Origin: Thiotrichaceae bacterium UBA973 | GTDB taxonomy: Bacteria; Pseudomonadota; Gammaproteobacteria; Eutrophobiales; Eutrophobiaceae | Assembly (NCBI GenBank): GCA_002292815.1 | Contig: DBBX01000014.1 | Span: 4,317-68,316, forward strand | DNA length: 64,000 bases | Reading direction: 5' to 3' | Part shown: positions 1 through 8,666 of the stretch, piece by piece | Position numbering within the stretch: position 1 is the first letter of the stretch | Layout: every line of letters begins with the position of its first letter | Made by a program: the position numbers and the translations under genes | The notes under the pieces: generated by a model | Database searches by the model: none | Told to the model about the DNA's origin: nothing | Seen by the model: the letters and a program-made list of their open reading frames with translations, nothing else

Positions 1-377
1 TCATCTTTCTTGCGATAAAGACATGAAAGGGTACAGGTAAAGAATTTGATAACCATGCCGAACAAACCAGCTACCCACATCCAGAAGATAGCGCCCGGAC
101 CACCGAGGCTGATCGCGATAGCGACGCCAGCGATATTGCCCATTCCTATCGTGCCTGATAGGGCGACTGTTAAGGCTTGGAAATGTGAGAGTTCCCCCGG
201 GACATTTTGATCATCAAACTTGCCTGATAAGATCTGAAAAGCATGGAGGAAGCCAATAAAGGGTTTAAAACGAGAAATGTAGGAAAAATAAATTCCGGTT
301 GCGAGGATAAACACAACAAGCGGCAAACCCCAAAAGAGGTCAACGACGACAGACCAGAATTGCTCAAATTGAATCAT
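1..377 (-). CDS. Sodium:alanine symporter (AgcS family), N-terminal part, cut by window edge
   Basis: The minus-strand frame is open from the ATG at 377 to the left edge, giving about 125 N-terminal residues. The motifs SGTIGMGNIAGVA and GGPGAIFWMW are hallmarks of the alanine-or-glycine:cation symporter (AGCS) family, inner-membrane carriers that import alanine or glycine with Na+. The start is supported by a typical AGCS beginning: an aromatic-rich leader, then a hydrophobic helix near residues 13-33. Most of the gene lies outside the window, so substrate and integrity cannot be judged. Confidence 0.88.
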   Translation of the reverse strand, partial: MIQFEQFWSVVVDLFWGLPLVVFILATGIYFSYISRFKPFIGFLHAFQILSGKFDDQNVPGELSHFQALTVALSGTIGMGNIAGVAIAISLGGPGAIFWMWVAGLFGMVIKFFTCTLSCLYRKKD

Positions 378-466
378 TGCTTTTGGTTGGCTTGTGATTT
401 AACGAATATCTTACAATGCATTGAACATTAGCCGGCCAGACTAGTCAAATCGACATTATTATATTG

Positions 467-1225
467 ATGGCTAAGGCTATGTTTAGATTTTCTCCAATAT
501 GTATTTTTTTAATTTTAACAGTATCCGTTTCTGTTAAAGCTGATGTGACTATTACTAGTCCGGGTACTCAGGTTAGTCTGCTTGAACTTTATACTTCCGA
601 AGGTTGCAGCAGTTGTCCTCCGGCCGATCAATGGATTAGTAAACTCAAATCACATCCGGAATTATGGCGCTCTTTAGTTCCCGTTGGCTTTCATGTTGAT
701 TACTGGAATTACATTGGTTGGGCAGATCGGTTTTCTTCTCCTGAATACTCAGCGCGACAACGTCGCTATGCACGTTCTAATAATTTAAAGACGGTCTACA
801 CCCCGGGTTTTCTATTGAATGGAGAAGAGTGGCGTTCTTTTTTTGGGAAAAGAAAATTATCAACCGAGACAGATAAGAAAGTGGGAAAGTTAAATCTGAA
901 TATTTCTGATATGGCATTAGCGGCTGTATTTAACCCGGCTGAAGCTCTGACGGATAAAAGATTGATATTGAATATTGCCGTGCTGGGGTTTGATATTAAA
1001 ACTGACGTGAGGTCAGGTGAAAATAATAATAAACAACTCAGACATGATTTTACTGTATTAGGTTATAAGTCGATCCCTTTATATAAAGATAAATCTATCT
1101 ATGCGGTGATGACAGAGTTGCCCGATATTATTGAAACAGCACCAAGAATGGCCGTGACAGCATGGATAAATAAAGAAAATGACATGACACCAATACAAGC
1201 GGCAGGTGGATGGCTAGAAGATTAG
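467..1225 (+). CDS. Secreted DUF1223 thioredoxin-like protein
   Basis: The protein has about 252 residues. An N-terminal hydrophobic signal segment ends near the KA|DV junction. Next comes the DUF1223 signature ELYTSEGCSSCPPAD with a CSSC cysteine pair at about residues 47-50, then the family block VDYWNYIGWADRF and the motif TPGFLLNG. The fold is thioredoxin-like, and members are periplasmic or secreted proteins of unknown function. A redox role through the cysteine pair is inference. The ATG at 467 is taken as start; the ATG at 479 is equally possible because a TAAGG lies just before it and the signal peptide begins there. Confidence 0.85.
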   Translation: MAKAMFRFSPICIFLILTVSVSVKADVTITSPGTQVSLLELYTSEGCSSCPPADQWISKLKSHPELWRSLVPVGFHVDYWNYIGWADRFSSPEYSARQRRYARSNNLKTVYTPGFLLNGEEWRSFFGKRKLSTETDKKVGKLNLNISDMALAAVFNPAEALTDKRLILNIAVLGFDIKTDVRSGENNNKQLRHDFTVLGYKSIPLYKDKSIYAVMTELPDIIETAPRMAVTAWINKENDMTPIQAAGGWLED

Positions 1226-1303
1226 ATGTTTAGTTTTTGTTTTTAATATTGAATTAATTTGGCCGTTGTCGCTGGTATCATTCAATAAGAATCCTCATAG
1301 AGA

Positions 1304-2005
1304 CTAAAAGCGTGGACGGGGCAGATTAATTCTTTGAGATGATTGTATGGAGCGCATTAAATTATTGACAGTTTCTAAGCGCATGCGTCGTGGCGGAGAT
1401 GGAGGGCTAAATGCATCTGGTACTTCTGTACCATAACCAGGCACATCAACGGTGACAGTGCCATAATTATTAGATACGACAATCGCAGTTTTACGGGTGG
1501 TATCTTCCGGTTCCATAAGAATAATGGTCGCTGATGTCGCATTTGCTTCGCCGACAACATGAGTCCCTCGAATACCGATTGTTGCAACAGAAGTCTCTAC
1601 CTCCATGGCCCTAGGTTTTTTCTTGGCAATAAGTCCGCTCACAAATCTGAATGTCCCTTTCAGAATTTTAACCGAGACGGAATCTTCTTCAGTATTGTTT
1701 TTATATTCAAATTTACTGGCCAGTAACTTGGCATCTGAACCAAGCTCAAATTGGGTTTCATCATTTAGTTGTAATGTGATGGAAGATTTTACTTCAGTCG
1801 TGATCAAATCACTTTCGTATATCTGAGTCCCTTTGCTTAATTTTCGTCTATCTTCCGTAGGGAGTTTGGCAAAAGCTGTTCCGCTAACTTCGTTGATTAT
1901 CCCTATCTCGGTGTTGGCAAGGATGTTTTGTGAGAAAAGTAATAGGCACAAAGACAGGCATCTGAGCAGATGAGAATAACTATAAGTTTTGAAGAAACGA
2001 TGCAT
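1304..2005 (-). CDS. FecR-domain periplasmic protein
   Basis: The 233-residue product has a signal peptide ending near LLFSQNILA (about residue 30). The rest is a FecR-type beta domain with the recurring motif VATIGIRGTHVVG at about 140-152. It has no N-terminal sigma-regulator part and no transmembrane helix beyond the signal peptide, so it is a free periplasmic FecR-domain protein rather than a classical FecR anti-sigma factor. It is divergent from the autotransporter-type gene at 2158, with about 150 bp between them. Proteins of this kind often sit near CHASE2 cyclases, and one lies 2.6 kb away here. Ligand and partner are unknown. Confidence 0.82.
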   Translation of the reverse strand: MHRFFKTYSYSHLLRCLSLCLLLFSQNILANTEIGIINEVSGTAFAKLPTEDRRKLSKGTQIYESDLITTEVKSSITLQLNDETQFELGSDAKLLASKFEYKNNTEEDSVSVKILKGTFRFVSGLIAKKKPRAMEVETSVATIGIRGTHVVGEANATSATIILMEPEDTTRKTAIVVSNNYGTVTVDVPGYGTEVPDAFSPPSPPRRMRLETVNNLMRSIQSSQRINLPRPRF

Positions 2006-2157
2006 TAAACTGCTTCCTTGTAACGAACTAAATATAAAAGGTTTTTAAAACGACCAACATAGTTTAATCGGTTTATATTTCTTGGTTTAATTAGATTGTC
2101 TAGTGTAGTAATCTTAATAGAAATAATGGCTAAGATATACACTGGGAGCGAATTCTA

Positions 2158-3594
2158 ATGGGGTTTCACAATAAAAAAATATTTGCACTTTTCGCAATAA
2201 TTTTTGGCATATTTGCATTGAATTCATCGGCTTATGCAACATATACAGATATTCAAGGAGCATGGACTGGTTCAGCGTCAGGTAATGATACCAGCTGTAC
2301 ACCAGCTAGTCTGAATGGACCGTTTACGGACCAATTAACAGTATTATTTAGCAATCAGAGCGCAGGAAATTTTGATGTCTCTGTTGAGGCTACTGAAGAA
2401 GATGGAACTACTTGGGTAGATACAGGCTCGGGTTTCTTCACCTCGGCAACTACGATCGAATTCAACACCAGTTTTACCGATGGGGGGGGCACAGATACAA
2501 ACACTGTCAATGGTACGATAAGCGGTAATACTATCTCATTTACGTTTTCTGGAATGAACACGGGTGGTGATGGTTGTGTTCGGTCAGGCAATGGCTCCAT
2601 ATCTCGAAATAGCAGCACTGTCATAACCCCTGAAGTTGCTAGCAGTAGTTCGGTAACCGATGCCGTCTTATTTAACACGCAGATACAAAGTACTATTTCT
2701 GATATCAGCAGTCATATTGGCGGTGCCTTGGCGGGGATACGATTTTCTGGTGGACCTCGGGTTACTGACAATCAATTCAAAATGGGTGGCAGTACAGGTC
2801 TAAATGCCGGTGATGGTTCAGCCATTGCTTATGGCGTCTGGGGTAATTACAGTTATACGGATTATGAAAATGATCTCAGTAGCACTGCCTTTGATGGTAG
2901 TAATCACAGTTTCCTTGGCGGGATTGATTTTGGTTTTTGGGGAGACTCGATATTAGGTGTCGCGTTTGGTTATGATAATGGCGATATCGACACCACTTTT
3001 AATGGTGGTAATCAGGATACAGACAGTTTCACCATTGCCCCCTATTTTGGCGCATTATTAACGGATTCATTTAGTCTTGATTTTAATGTGGGTTATTCAA
3101 GGGTGGATTATGATCAATTTCGTACATTGCCTGGCACAACAACCCAGGTGACCAGTTCACCGCATGCAGACAGATGGTTTAGTGCCCTCAATCTCAATGG
3201 CATAGCCTTTGTCAATAACTGGATATTGGGTAGTCGTGTTGGTTGGTTGTATGCCAGTAGCTCCATAGATGGTTTTACAGAAAGCAATGGTACTGTTGTC
3301 GCTGAAAGCAGAACCAAGGTGACTACCATGAGTATCGCTGGTGATGTTGCTTACAGTTTTAAAAATTATGAGCCATTCCTGAATTTGTCCTATCAAAGAG
3401 ATATTTCATTAAGAGAGATATCGGTAACGAGTGGCCCGCAACCGGCTAATGATGATGATGATATTCTGATGACGACAGGTGTCAGGTATTTTAATAAAAA
3501 TGGTATTAGCGGTAATCTCGAATATACCAAACGCTTTGAAAGAGAAAACTTTGATGAAGACAGGATTAGTTTAACTGTGAGGGTTGATTTTTAG
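2158..3594 (+). CDS. Autotransporter-type outer-membrane beta-barrel protein
   Basis: The 478-residue product has a signal peptide ending at about residue 27 (SSAYA). A small Gly/Ser/Thr-rich N-terminal domain follows (about 28-150) with two cysteines that could pair. After a short helical linker comes a C-terminal domain of about 270 residues made of alternating aromatic and polar strands, ending in the terminal phenylalanine (TVRVDF) expected for BAM-assembled barrels. This matches the autotransporter beta-domain family. The passenger is too short for a typical adhesin or protease. GGAG lies 9 nt before the ATG. Function is unknown; a surface-exposed role is inferred. Confidence 0.82.
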   Translation: MGFHNKKIFALFAIIFGIFALNSSAYATYTDIQGAWTGSASGNDTSCTPASLNGPFTDQLTVLFSNQSAGNFDVSVEATEEDGTTWVDTGSGFFTSATTIEFNTSFTDGGGTDTNTVNGTISGNTISFTFSGMNTGGDGCVRSGNGSISRNSSTVITPEVASSSSVTDAVLFNTQIQSTISDISSHIGGALAGIRFSGGPRVTDNQFKMGGSTGLNAGDGSAIAYGVWGNYSYTDYENDLSSTAFDGSNHSFLGGIDFGFWGDSILGVAFGYDNGDIDTTFNGGNQDTDSFTIAPYFGALLTDSFSLDFNVGYSRVDYDQFRTLPGTTTQVTSSPHADRWFSALNLNGIAFVNNWILGSRVGWLYASSSIDGFTESNGTVVAESRTKVTTMSIAGDVAYSFKNYEPFLNLSYQRDISLREISVTSGPQPANDDDDILMTTGVRYFNKNGISGNLEYTKRFERENFDEDRISLTVRVDF

Positions 3595-3610
3595 CTATCT
3601 CATATTTAGC

Positions 3611-3649
3611 TATAGGGGGAGGTGTGTGTCAGTAGACACTTCCCTTATA
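3611..3649 (+). terminator. Hairpin after the barrel gene
   Basis: A long imperfect inverted repeat starts 17 nt past the stop of the barrel gene. TATAGGGGGAGGTGT pairs with ACACTTCCCTTATA, allowing G-U pairs and one bulge. There is no T-run directly after the stem, but the downstream sequence is T-rich (GTTATGTTTTTATAT). It is a probable transcription terminator or mRNA 3'-end hairpin. Confidence 0.45.
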
Positions 3650-3695
3650 GACAACTAATCGTTATGTTTTTATATAAGAGTTATTTTATATAATT

Positions 3696-4532
3696 GTGTA
3701 CAAGGCATTCTTTGCTCTTACATTATTTTTTTATATGGTCGGTTGTGTCAATAACCAATCCATAAATCAACGATCTGAAATTGTTCAAGCCATTGTCTCA
3801 GAGGTCGATCTAAAACCAGAAAGAATAGCAGCAGGTGATTTTTTACTAATGACTTATCACCGAGGTTTGGCTATCGCAGATAAGAAGCTGATGGTTTATG
3901 TGGAAGGAGATGGTTATGCCTGGAGAACAAAAAATCAACTTTCGAAAAATCCCACACCCAAACATCCTCAAGCTTTAAAGTTAGCCGCAAAAGATAGCGC
4001 TGATTCAATTTTATATATAGCAAGACCATGCATGTATTTGCAAGAAGAACTCCTGCAAGATTGTTCCGATAAATTTTGGTCATCTCATCGTTATTCTGAA
4101 GAAGTTATCTCGTCCATAAATCAGGTCATTGATTGGGCAACAGCAATGTCATCAACTAATAAGCTGACTTTGATAGGTTATTCCGGTGGCGGCACTATTG
4201 CGGCACTTATTGCGGCCAGGCGTAATGATGTCTCTTCTTTTATTACCATTGCCAGTAATCTGGATCATAAGTTCTGGACAGAATTTCACGGTATTAGTCC
4301 GATGGTCGGTTCATTAGACCCATTGGAATACGCTAAAGAATTATCAAATATAAAACAAATTCATTTTGTTGGTGCGAAGGATAAGATAGTACCTGAAACC
4401 ATTATTCAACATTATTTATTAAAAATGCCCTCAAATGATAAAATAGTGGTAAAAGTTATAAAAGGTTTTGATCATTCATGCTGCTGGGAAAAAGCCTGGC
4501 CAGATCTGTTAAATGCGACAAATATTAAATAG
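3696..4532 (+). CDS. Alpha/beta-hydrolase lipoprotein
   Basis: The 278-residue product starts at GTG. Its N-terminus (hydrophobic stretch then MVGC, Cys17) is a lipoprotein signal peptide. The body is an alpha/beta hydrolase: nucleophile elbow GYSGGG with Ser163, an acid candidate Asp229 in GAKDKIVP, and His260 in GFDHSCCW, so the triad appears intact. The enzyme would be anchored to the periplasmic side of the membrane. The substrate is unknown; esterase, lipase or acyl-transfer activity is possible. It lies between the barrel gene and the CHASE2 cyclase on the same strand. Confidence 0.78.
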   Translation: MYKAFFALTLFFYMVGCVNNQSINQRSEIVQAIVSEVDLKPERIAAGDFLLMTYHRGLAIADKKLMVYVEGDGYAWRTKNQLSKNPTPKHPQALKLAAKDSADSILYIARPCMYLQEELLQDCSDKFWSSHRYSEEVISSINQVIDWATAMSSTNKLTLIGYSGGGTIAALIAARRNDVSSFITIASNLDHKFWTEFHGISPMVGSLDPLEYAKELSNIKQIHFVGAKDKIVPETIIQHYLLKMPSNDKIVVKVIKGFDHSCCWEKAWPDLLNATNIK

Positions 4533-4571
4533 ACAAAAATAAGCATTACTATTCAAGATAGATTAACAATT

Positions 4572-4655
4572 ATGCTAACTAAAGTAGTCAACCGCTATCA
4601 AAAACAATTTCCTTTAATTGTGGTTTGTCTATTAATTGTCTCTTTTTCCTGCTAG
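4572..4655 (+). pseudogene. Out-of-frame N-terminal segment of the CHASE2 cyclase
   Basis: From the ATG at 4572 this frame encodes a short basic leader and a hydrophobic helix (QKQFPLIVVCLLIVSFSC), then stops at TAG 4653. That is the expected N-terminal transmembrane helix of a CHASE2 cyclase, but in a different frame from the rest. Adding one T to the T5 run at 4643-4647 would join it to the downstream frame (LLIVSFFLLEKMNVYELRAL) without a stop. It is read as a one-base deletion or a sequencing error rather than a separate gene. Confidence 0.6.
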
Positions 4656-4660
4656 AAAAG

Positions 4661-6814
4661 ATGAATGTCTATGAGTTACGGGCATTGGCAAATTTGGAAA
4701 ATATCTTATATGACACAAGAGTTATTCTGACCATGCCTGGTGGTATAGATGAACGTATTGTGATCGTTGATATTGATGAAAAAAGTTTGGCTGAGATTGG
4801 ACGTTGGCCCTGGAATCGAATATATGTTGCGGAATTATTAGATAAATTAATTGGTCCTTACAATGTTACATTGGTTGGTTTTGATGTTGTTTTTGCTGAA
4901 CCAGATGAAAGCTCCGGGTTGAAAATTCTGCAAGAGCTGGGAAAGAATGAACTTGCTGATATAAAAGAATATCGCGATGTTGTCGCCGATCTGGAAAGTC
5001 AACTTGACTATGACAAACTATTATCAAAAAGCATTAAAAATCATCCTGTCGTAATGGGTTACTATTTTAATGATGCCATGACATCAGCAGGTTCGACGAT
5101 TACCGGAGTGTTACCCAAGCCTGCATTTCATCGAGACACCTTTGACAATAAAAATGTCCAGGCAAGAAGGGCAAGTGGCTACAATGCAAATATTAAAATA
5201 TTACAAGATGCTGCACTGGCGGCAGGTCATTTTTCTCCCTGGATTGATAATGATGGCGGTATTAGACGAATCCCGATGGTCATCGAATATCAGGGTAATT
5301 ATTATGAATCGCTGTCATTAGTAATGGCAAGAGTGTTACTCGGCGTTGAACAGACAAAACCTGTTTTTGAAGAAGGCTATGATGCAGATTATGCGGCACT
5401 GGAAAAGTTGTCGTTGGAATATCTCGATATCCCGGTAGATAAAAATTTGCAAGCCATCATCCCCTATCGAGGCAAAGAAAGGAGTTTTCCCTATGTCTCT
5501 GCGACAGATGTAATCCATGGGCGTGTTGATAAAAAGATACTGCAAGATGCCGTTGTGCTGGTTGGTACAACCGCACCTGGCTTATTTGACCTACGAACGA
5601 CACCGGTGCAAAAACAATATGCCGGAGTAGAAATTCATGCCAATCTGATTGCCGGTATTCTCGATCAAAATATTAAACAAAGTCCTGCCTATGTTGATGG
5701 AATAGAATTCATTCAGTTATTGTTTATTGGTTGCCTACTCACATTGTTATTACCGCTACTCAGTCCCGTATCGGCTGCATTTGCAACCTTGTTAGTCAGT
5801 ATGATTACAATTGTATTCAATATGATGTTCTGGCAATACGCTAATTGGGTCATGCCTTTAGCCGCAATTTTACTTCTGATCTTTATGATCTTTATTGCCA
5901 ATATGATATATGGTTTTTTTATCGAACGCCGGGGTAAACTTCAAATCGCATCGACCTTTGGTCAGTACATTCCACCGGATCTTATTAATGAGATGAACTT
6001 TAACCCAGACTCTTATACCTTAGAGGCGGAGAATCGGGAAATGACGGTGCTGTTTTCCGATATCAGGGGTTTTACGACTATTTCTGAAGGATTAACGCCT
6101 GCGCAGTTATCAGAACTGATGAATGCTTATCTGACACCCATGACAAAAATCATTCATGAAAATCGTGGTACCATCGATAAATATATTGGTGATGCGGTCA
6201 TGGCCTTCTGGGGTGCGCCATTGGAAAACCCGCAACATGCACGTCATGCTCTGAAGGCTTCGATGGATATGCTGGAACGCTTAAATGCTCTCCGGCTAGA
6301 ATTTATAGAACGTGGCTGGCCTGAGATACGTATTGGTGTAGGTTTACACACAGGCATGATGAGTGTTGGAAATATGGGTTCTGAATTCCGTTTGTCTTAT
6401 ACCGTCTTGGGTGATGCGGTCAACCTGGGCTCGCGACTTGAAGGGCTGACCAAGAGTTATGGTGTCGAGCTTATTGTTAGCGAAACAACTAAAGCTGCAG
6501 TACCTGAATATGTTTACCGTGAAATCGATATCGTCAAGGTGAAAGGTAAAGACAAGCCGATCGGCATTTATGAACCGATCGCGCTTGAAGAAGAAATAAC
6601 TGAATCAGAATTAATCGAACTAAAAAAATCAGATGAAGCTATATCTGCTTATCGAAACCAGGATTGGGAGCGTGCCCGCTTACTATTGCAGGAATTGCAG
6701 GGAGTGTCACCCGAAAGGAAACTCTACAGTATCTATCTTGAGCGTATTGATGATTTTATGAATTATCCGCCACCATCCGACTGGGATGGTGTTTTTGTAC
6801 ATACTACTAAATAA
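4661..6814 (+). CDS. CHASE2-domain adenylate cyclase (class III), N-terminus frameshifted
   Basis: From the ATG at 4661 the product has 717 residues. An extracellular CHASE2 sensor domain comes first (motifs IVIVDIDEKSLAEIGRWPW and VLVGTTAPGLFDLR). Three transmembrane helices follow at about 350-430, then a class III nucleotide cyclase domain from about residue 455. Metal-binding Asp467 (FSDIRGFT) and Asp511 (GDAVMAFWG) are present. Lys507 with Thr581 fit an ATP-specific enzyme, so cyclic AMP is the likely product. The frame stays open up to TTG 4625, but the first membrane helix lies in another frame (see 4572-4655). If the frameshift is real, the topology would be disturbed. The last 100 residues resemble a short helical-repeat tail. 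Confidence 0.88.
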   Translation: MNVYELRALANLENILYDTRVILTMPGGIDERIVIVDIDEKSLAEIGRWPWNRIYVAELLDKLIGPYNVTLVGFDVVFAEPDESSGLKILQELGKNELADIKEYRDVVADLESQLDYDKLLSKSIKNHPVVMGYYFNDAMTSAGSTITGVLPKPAFHRDTFDNKNVQARRASGYNANIKILQDAALAAGHFSPWIDNDGGIRRIPMVIEYQGNYYESLSLVMARVLLGVEQTKPVFEEGYDADYAALEKLSLEYLDIPVDKNLQAIIPYRGKERSFPYVSATDVIHGRVDKKILQDAVVLVGTTAPGLFDLRTTPVQKQYAGVEIHANLIAGILDQNIKQSPAYVDGIEFIQLLFIGCLLTLLLPLLSPVSAAFATLLVSMITIVFNMMFWQYANWVMPLAAILLLIFMIFIANMIYGFFIERRGKLQIASTFGQYIPPDLINEMNFNPDSYTLEAENREMTVLFSDIRGFTTISEGLTPAQLSELMNAYLTPMTKIIHENRGTIDKYIGDAVMAFWGAPLENPQHARHALKASMDMLERLNALRLEFIERGWPEIRIGVGLHTGMMSVGNMGSEFRLSYTVLGDAVNLGSRLEGLTKSYGVELIVSETTKAAVPEYVYREIDIVKVKGKDKPIGIYEPIALEEEITESELIELKKSDEAISAYRNQDWERARLLLQELQGVSPERKLYSIYLERIDDFMNYPPPSDWDGVFVHTTK

Positions 6815-6934
6815 GCTGCTGGTCATAAAATTATGTGGATAGCTTATTCAGCACATTAACCGGATCGGTGTTCAGGATTATTTATGAGATTAAACATTGT
6901 AGAATTTAATTCAAATTACAACTGTTATTAAACA

Positions 6935-8326
6935 ATGCAAGACACTCAAAATAATAATTCCTTGCAACGCATTACATTGATAATGGTGTTGTTAAATGCG
7001 TTTACAACACCGTTGATGTTATCCGCAGTGAATGTTGCGTTACCTGCTATTGCTATTGATCTGTCAATGAATGCTGTGCTGCTAAGCTGGGTGCCTATGG
7101 CCTATCTGATGGCGAGTGCGATGTTTGTTTTAATCTTTGGTCGCATTGCCGATATGGTGGGACGAAAACGAATATTTTTGTTGGGCACAGCAAGCGTCAT
7201 TGTTACTTCGTTAATCGCGGCCTTTGCGGTTAACGGCTCAATGTTAATTTCAGCGCGATTCCTACAGGGCGTTAGCGCGGCCATGTTATATGCAACACAA
7301 GTCGCTATCGTTTCATCTGTCTTCCCACCAGCCAAACGCGGTCGAGCGATCGGCTTAACCGTATCAACAATCTATCTGGGCTTAACGATTGGACCTCTCA
7401 TAGGTGGATATGTTATTGATGCTTTTGGTTGGCGTGCGAGTTTCATGGTGCATATCCCATTGGCTGTGATGGTCTTGTTCGTTGGGTTGTTTTTTGTTAA
7501 GGGGGATTGGTCATCTGATGAACGTGGTAGTTTTGATTTTTTTGGTGCGATGCTTTATATCGTTTCGATATTAATTATTTGTATTGCAGTTTCACATTTG
7601 CCATCAACTTTAAGTTATATTTTATTAGCATTGTCATTATTTGGTTTTACTTTTTTCTTTCTATTCGAGAGAATTCATAAACACCCGATATTTAATGTTA
7701 GTTTATTTTTTACCAATCGAATTTTTACGTTTTCCTGTTTAGCCTCATTAATCATTTATACAGCAACGTTTGCTAACGTAGTTCAGGTCAGTCTTTATCT
7801 TCAATATTTGAAAGGATTATCCGCAGCATCTGCGGGAATGATAATGATGTGTCAGCCTTTAACTATGGCTATTTTTTCTCCAATAGCAGGTCGCTTGTCA
7901 GATAAAATTGAACCACGCTATCTAGCTACAGCAGGTATGGCTGTGAGTTGTGGTGGTCTATTGTTACTTTCAAGTATACAAATTGATTCAAGCTTGAATT
8001 ATCTAATTGGCGCTTTGGTAATAACGGGTTTTGGCTTTAGTTTGTTTTCATCACCTAATGTTAGTGCCATTATGGGTTCGGTCGAAAAGCGTTCTTTCGG
8101 CAGTGCTAATGGGGTGATGGCAACAATGCGTATTTTTGGTCAGATGACCAGTATGGTGTTAGTGACTTTGGTATTTGCCTTGGTCATTGGGCCGGTAGAG
8201 ATAGATGTTTCAAATTATGATGCATTAGAAAAGGCGATTCGTTTAACATTCTCTATTGCCGCATGTTTATGTTTGCCGGGGCTTTATTTTTCTGTTGCCA
8301 GAGGTAAAAGACAAGCCGTTACCTAA
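6935..8326 (+). CDS. MFS drug-exporter-like transporter (DHA2 type)
   Basis: The 463-residue polytopic protein carries MFS motif A (GRIADMVGRKR, about 69-79) and the antiporter motif C region (IGPLIGGYV, about 150). Length and a probable 14-helix pattern fit the EmrB/QacA (DHA2) group, proton-driven exporters of drugs or other small amphiphiles. No membrane-fusion partner gene lies nearby. It ends 4 bp inside the convergent ycgL gene. The substrate cannot be predicted. Confidence 0.88.
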   Translation: MQDTQNNNSLQRITLIMVLLNAFTTPLMLSAVNVALPAIAIDLSMNAVLLSWVPMAYLMASAMFVLIFGRIADMVGRKRIFLLGTASVIVTSLIAAFAVNGSMLISARFLQGVSAAMLYATQVAIVSSVFPPAKRGRAIGLTVSTIYLGLTIGPLIGGYVIDAFGWRASFMVHIPLAVMVLFVGLFFVKGDWSSDERGSFDFFGAMLYIVSILIICIAVSHLPSTLSYILLALSLFGFTFFFLFERIHKHPIFNVSLFFTNRIFTFSCLASLIIYTATFANVVQVSLYLQYLKGLSAASAGMIMMCQPLTMAIFSPIAGRLSDKIEPRYLATAGMAVSCGGLLLLSSIQIDSSLNYLIGALVITGFGFSLFSSPNVSAIMGSVEKRSFGSANGVMATMRIFGQMTSMVLVTLVFALVIGPVEIDVSNYDALEKAIRLTFSIAACLCLPGLYFSVARGKRQAVT

Positions 8327-8592
8327 TCACCTCGGTACAGGTCAGGGCTTAATAGATCCGGTGGCATTTGTAAGTGATAACCTTTTTCTTCCAGGTTTTT
8401 TATGACCTCGTTCACATCTTCGCGAGCTAATTTTCTTTCGGGCGTTAACTCAAGATCTATTGCATGAGTCAGTTCCTTGACCATTTTGATTAATTCTTCA
8501 GGCAGGTCATTACTAGTCTTGTCTTCATGGATGTACAAGTACATACCGTCTTGTTTGGAACAACGATATATTTTGCAATTAATTTTAGTCAT
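8323..8592 (-). CDS. ycgL: YcgL domain protein
   Basis: The 89-residue product matches the gammaproteobacterial YcgL family (DUF709): CKIYRCSKQDGMYLYI at the N-terminus and GYHLQMPPDLL near the C-terminus, at the usual length. Function is not established. It is downstream of fhs on the same strand with a strong hairpin between them, and converges with the MFS gene with a 4-bp overlap. Confidence 0.85.
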   Translation of the reverse strand: MTKINCKIYRCSKQDGMYLYIHEDKTSNDLPEELIKMVKELTHAIDLELTPERKLAREDVNEVIKNLEEKGYHLQMPPDLLSPDLYRGD

Positions 8593-8610
8593 AGTAATAG
8601 TTGTAATAGG

Positions 8611-8633
8611 TTAAGGGCGCATAGCGCCCTTAA
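8611..8633 (-). terminator. Perfect hairpin between fhs and ycgL
   Basis: TTAAGGGCGC, a 3-nt ATA loop, then GCGCCCTTAA: a perfect 10-bp stem placed 34 nt after the fhs stop (minus strand). No T-run follows on either strand, so it could be a weak terminator, a 3'-end stabiliser or a processing site that lowers ycgL expression relative to fhs. Confidence 0.5.
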
Positions 8634-8666
8634 CAATTTAAGCAGATTTTAAGTCAAATATGCGAG

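Noticed and set aside
4643..4647. Programmed -1 frameshift at the T5 run of the CHASE2 cyclase gene
   Set aside because: The seven bases do not form an X XXY YYZ slippery site that allows both tRNAs to re-pair, and the run is short for polymerase slippage. A deletion or read error is simpler.
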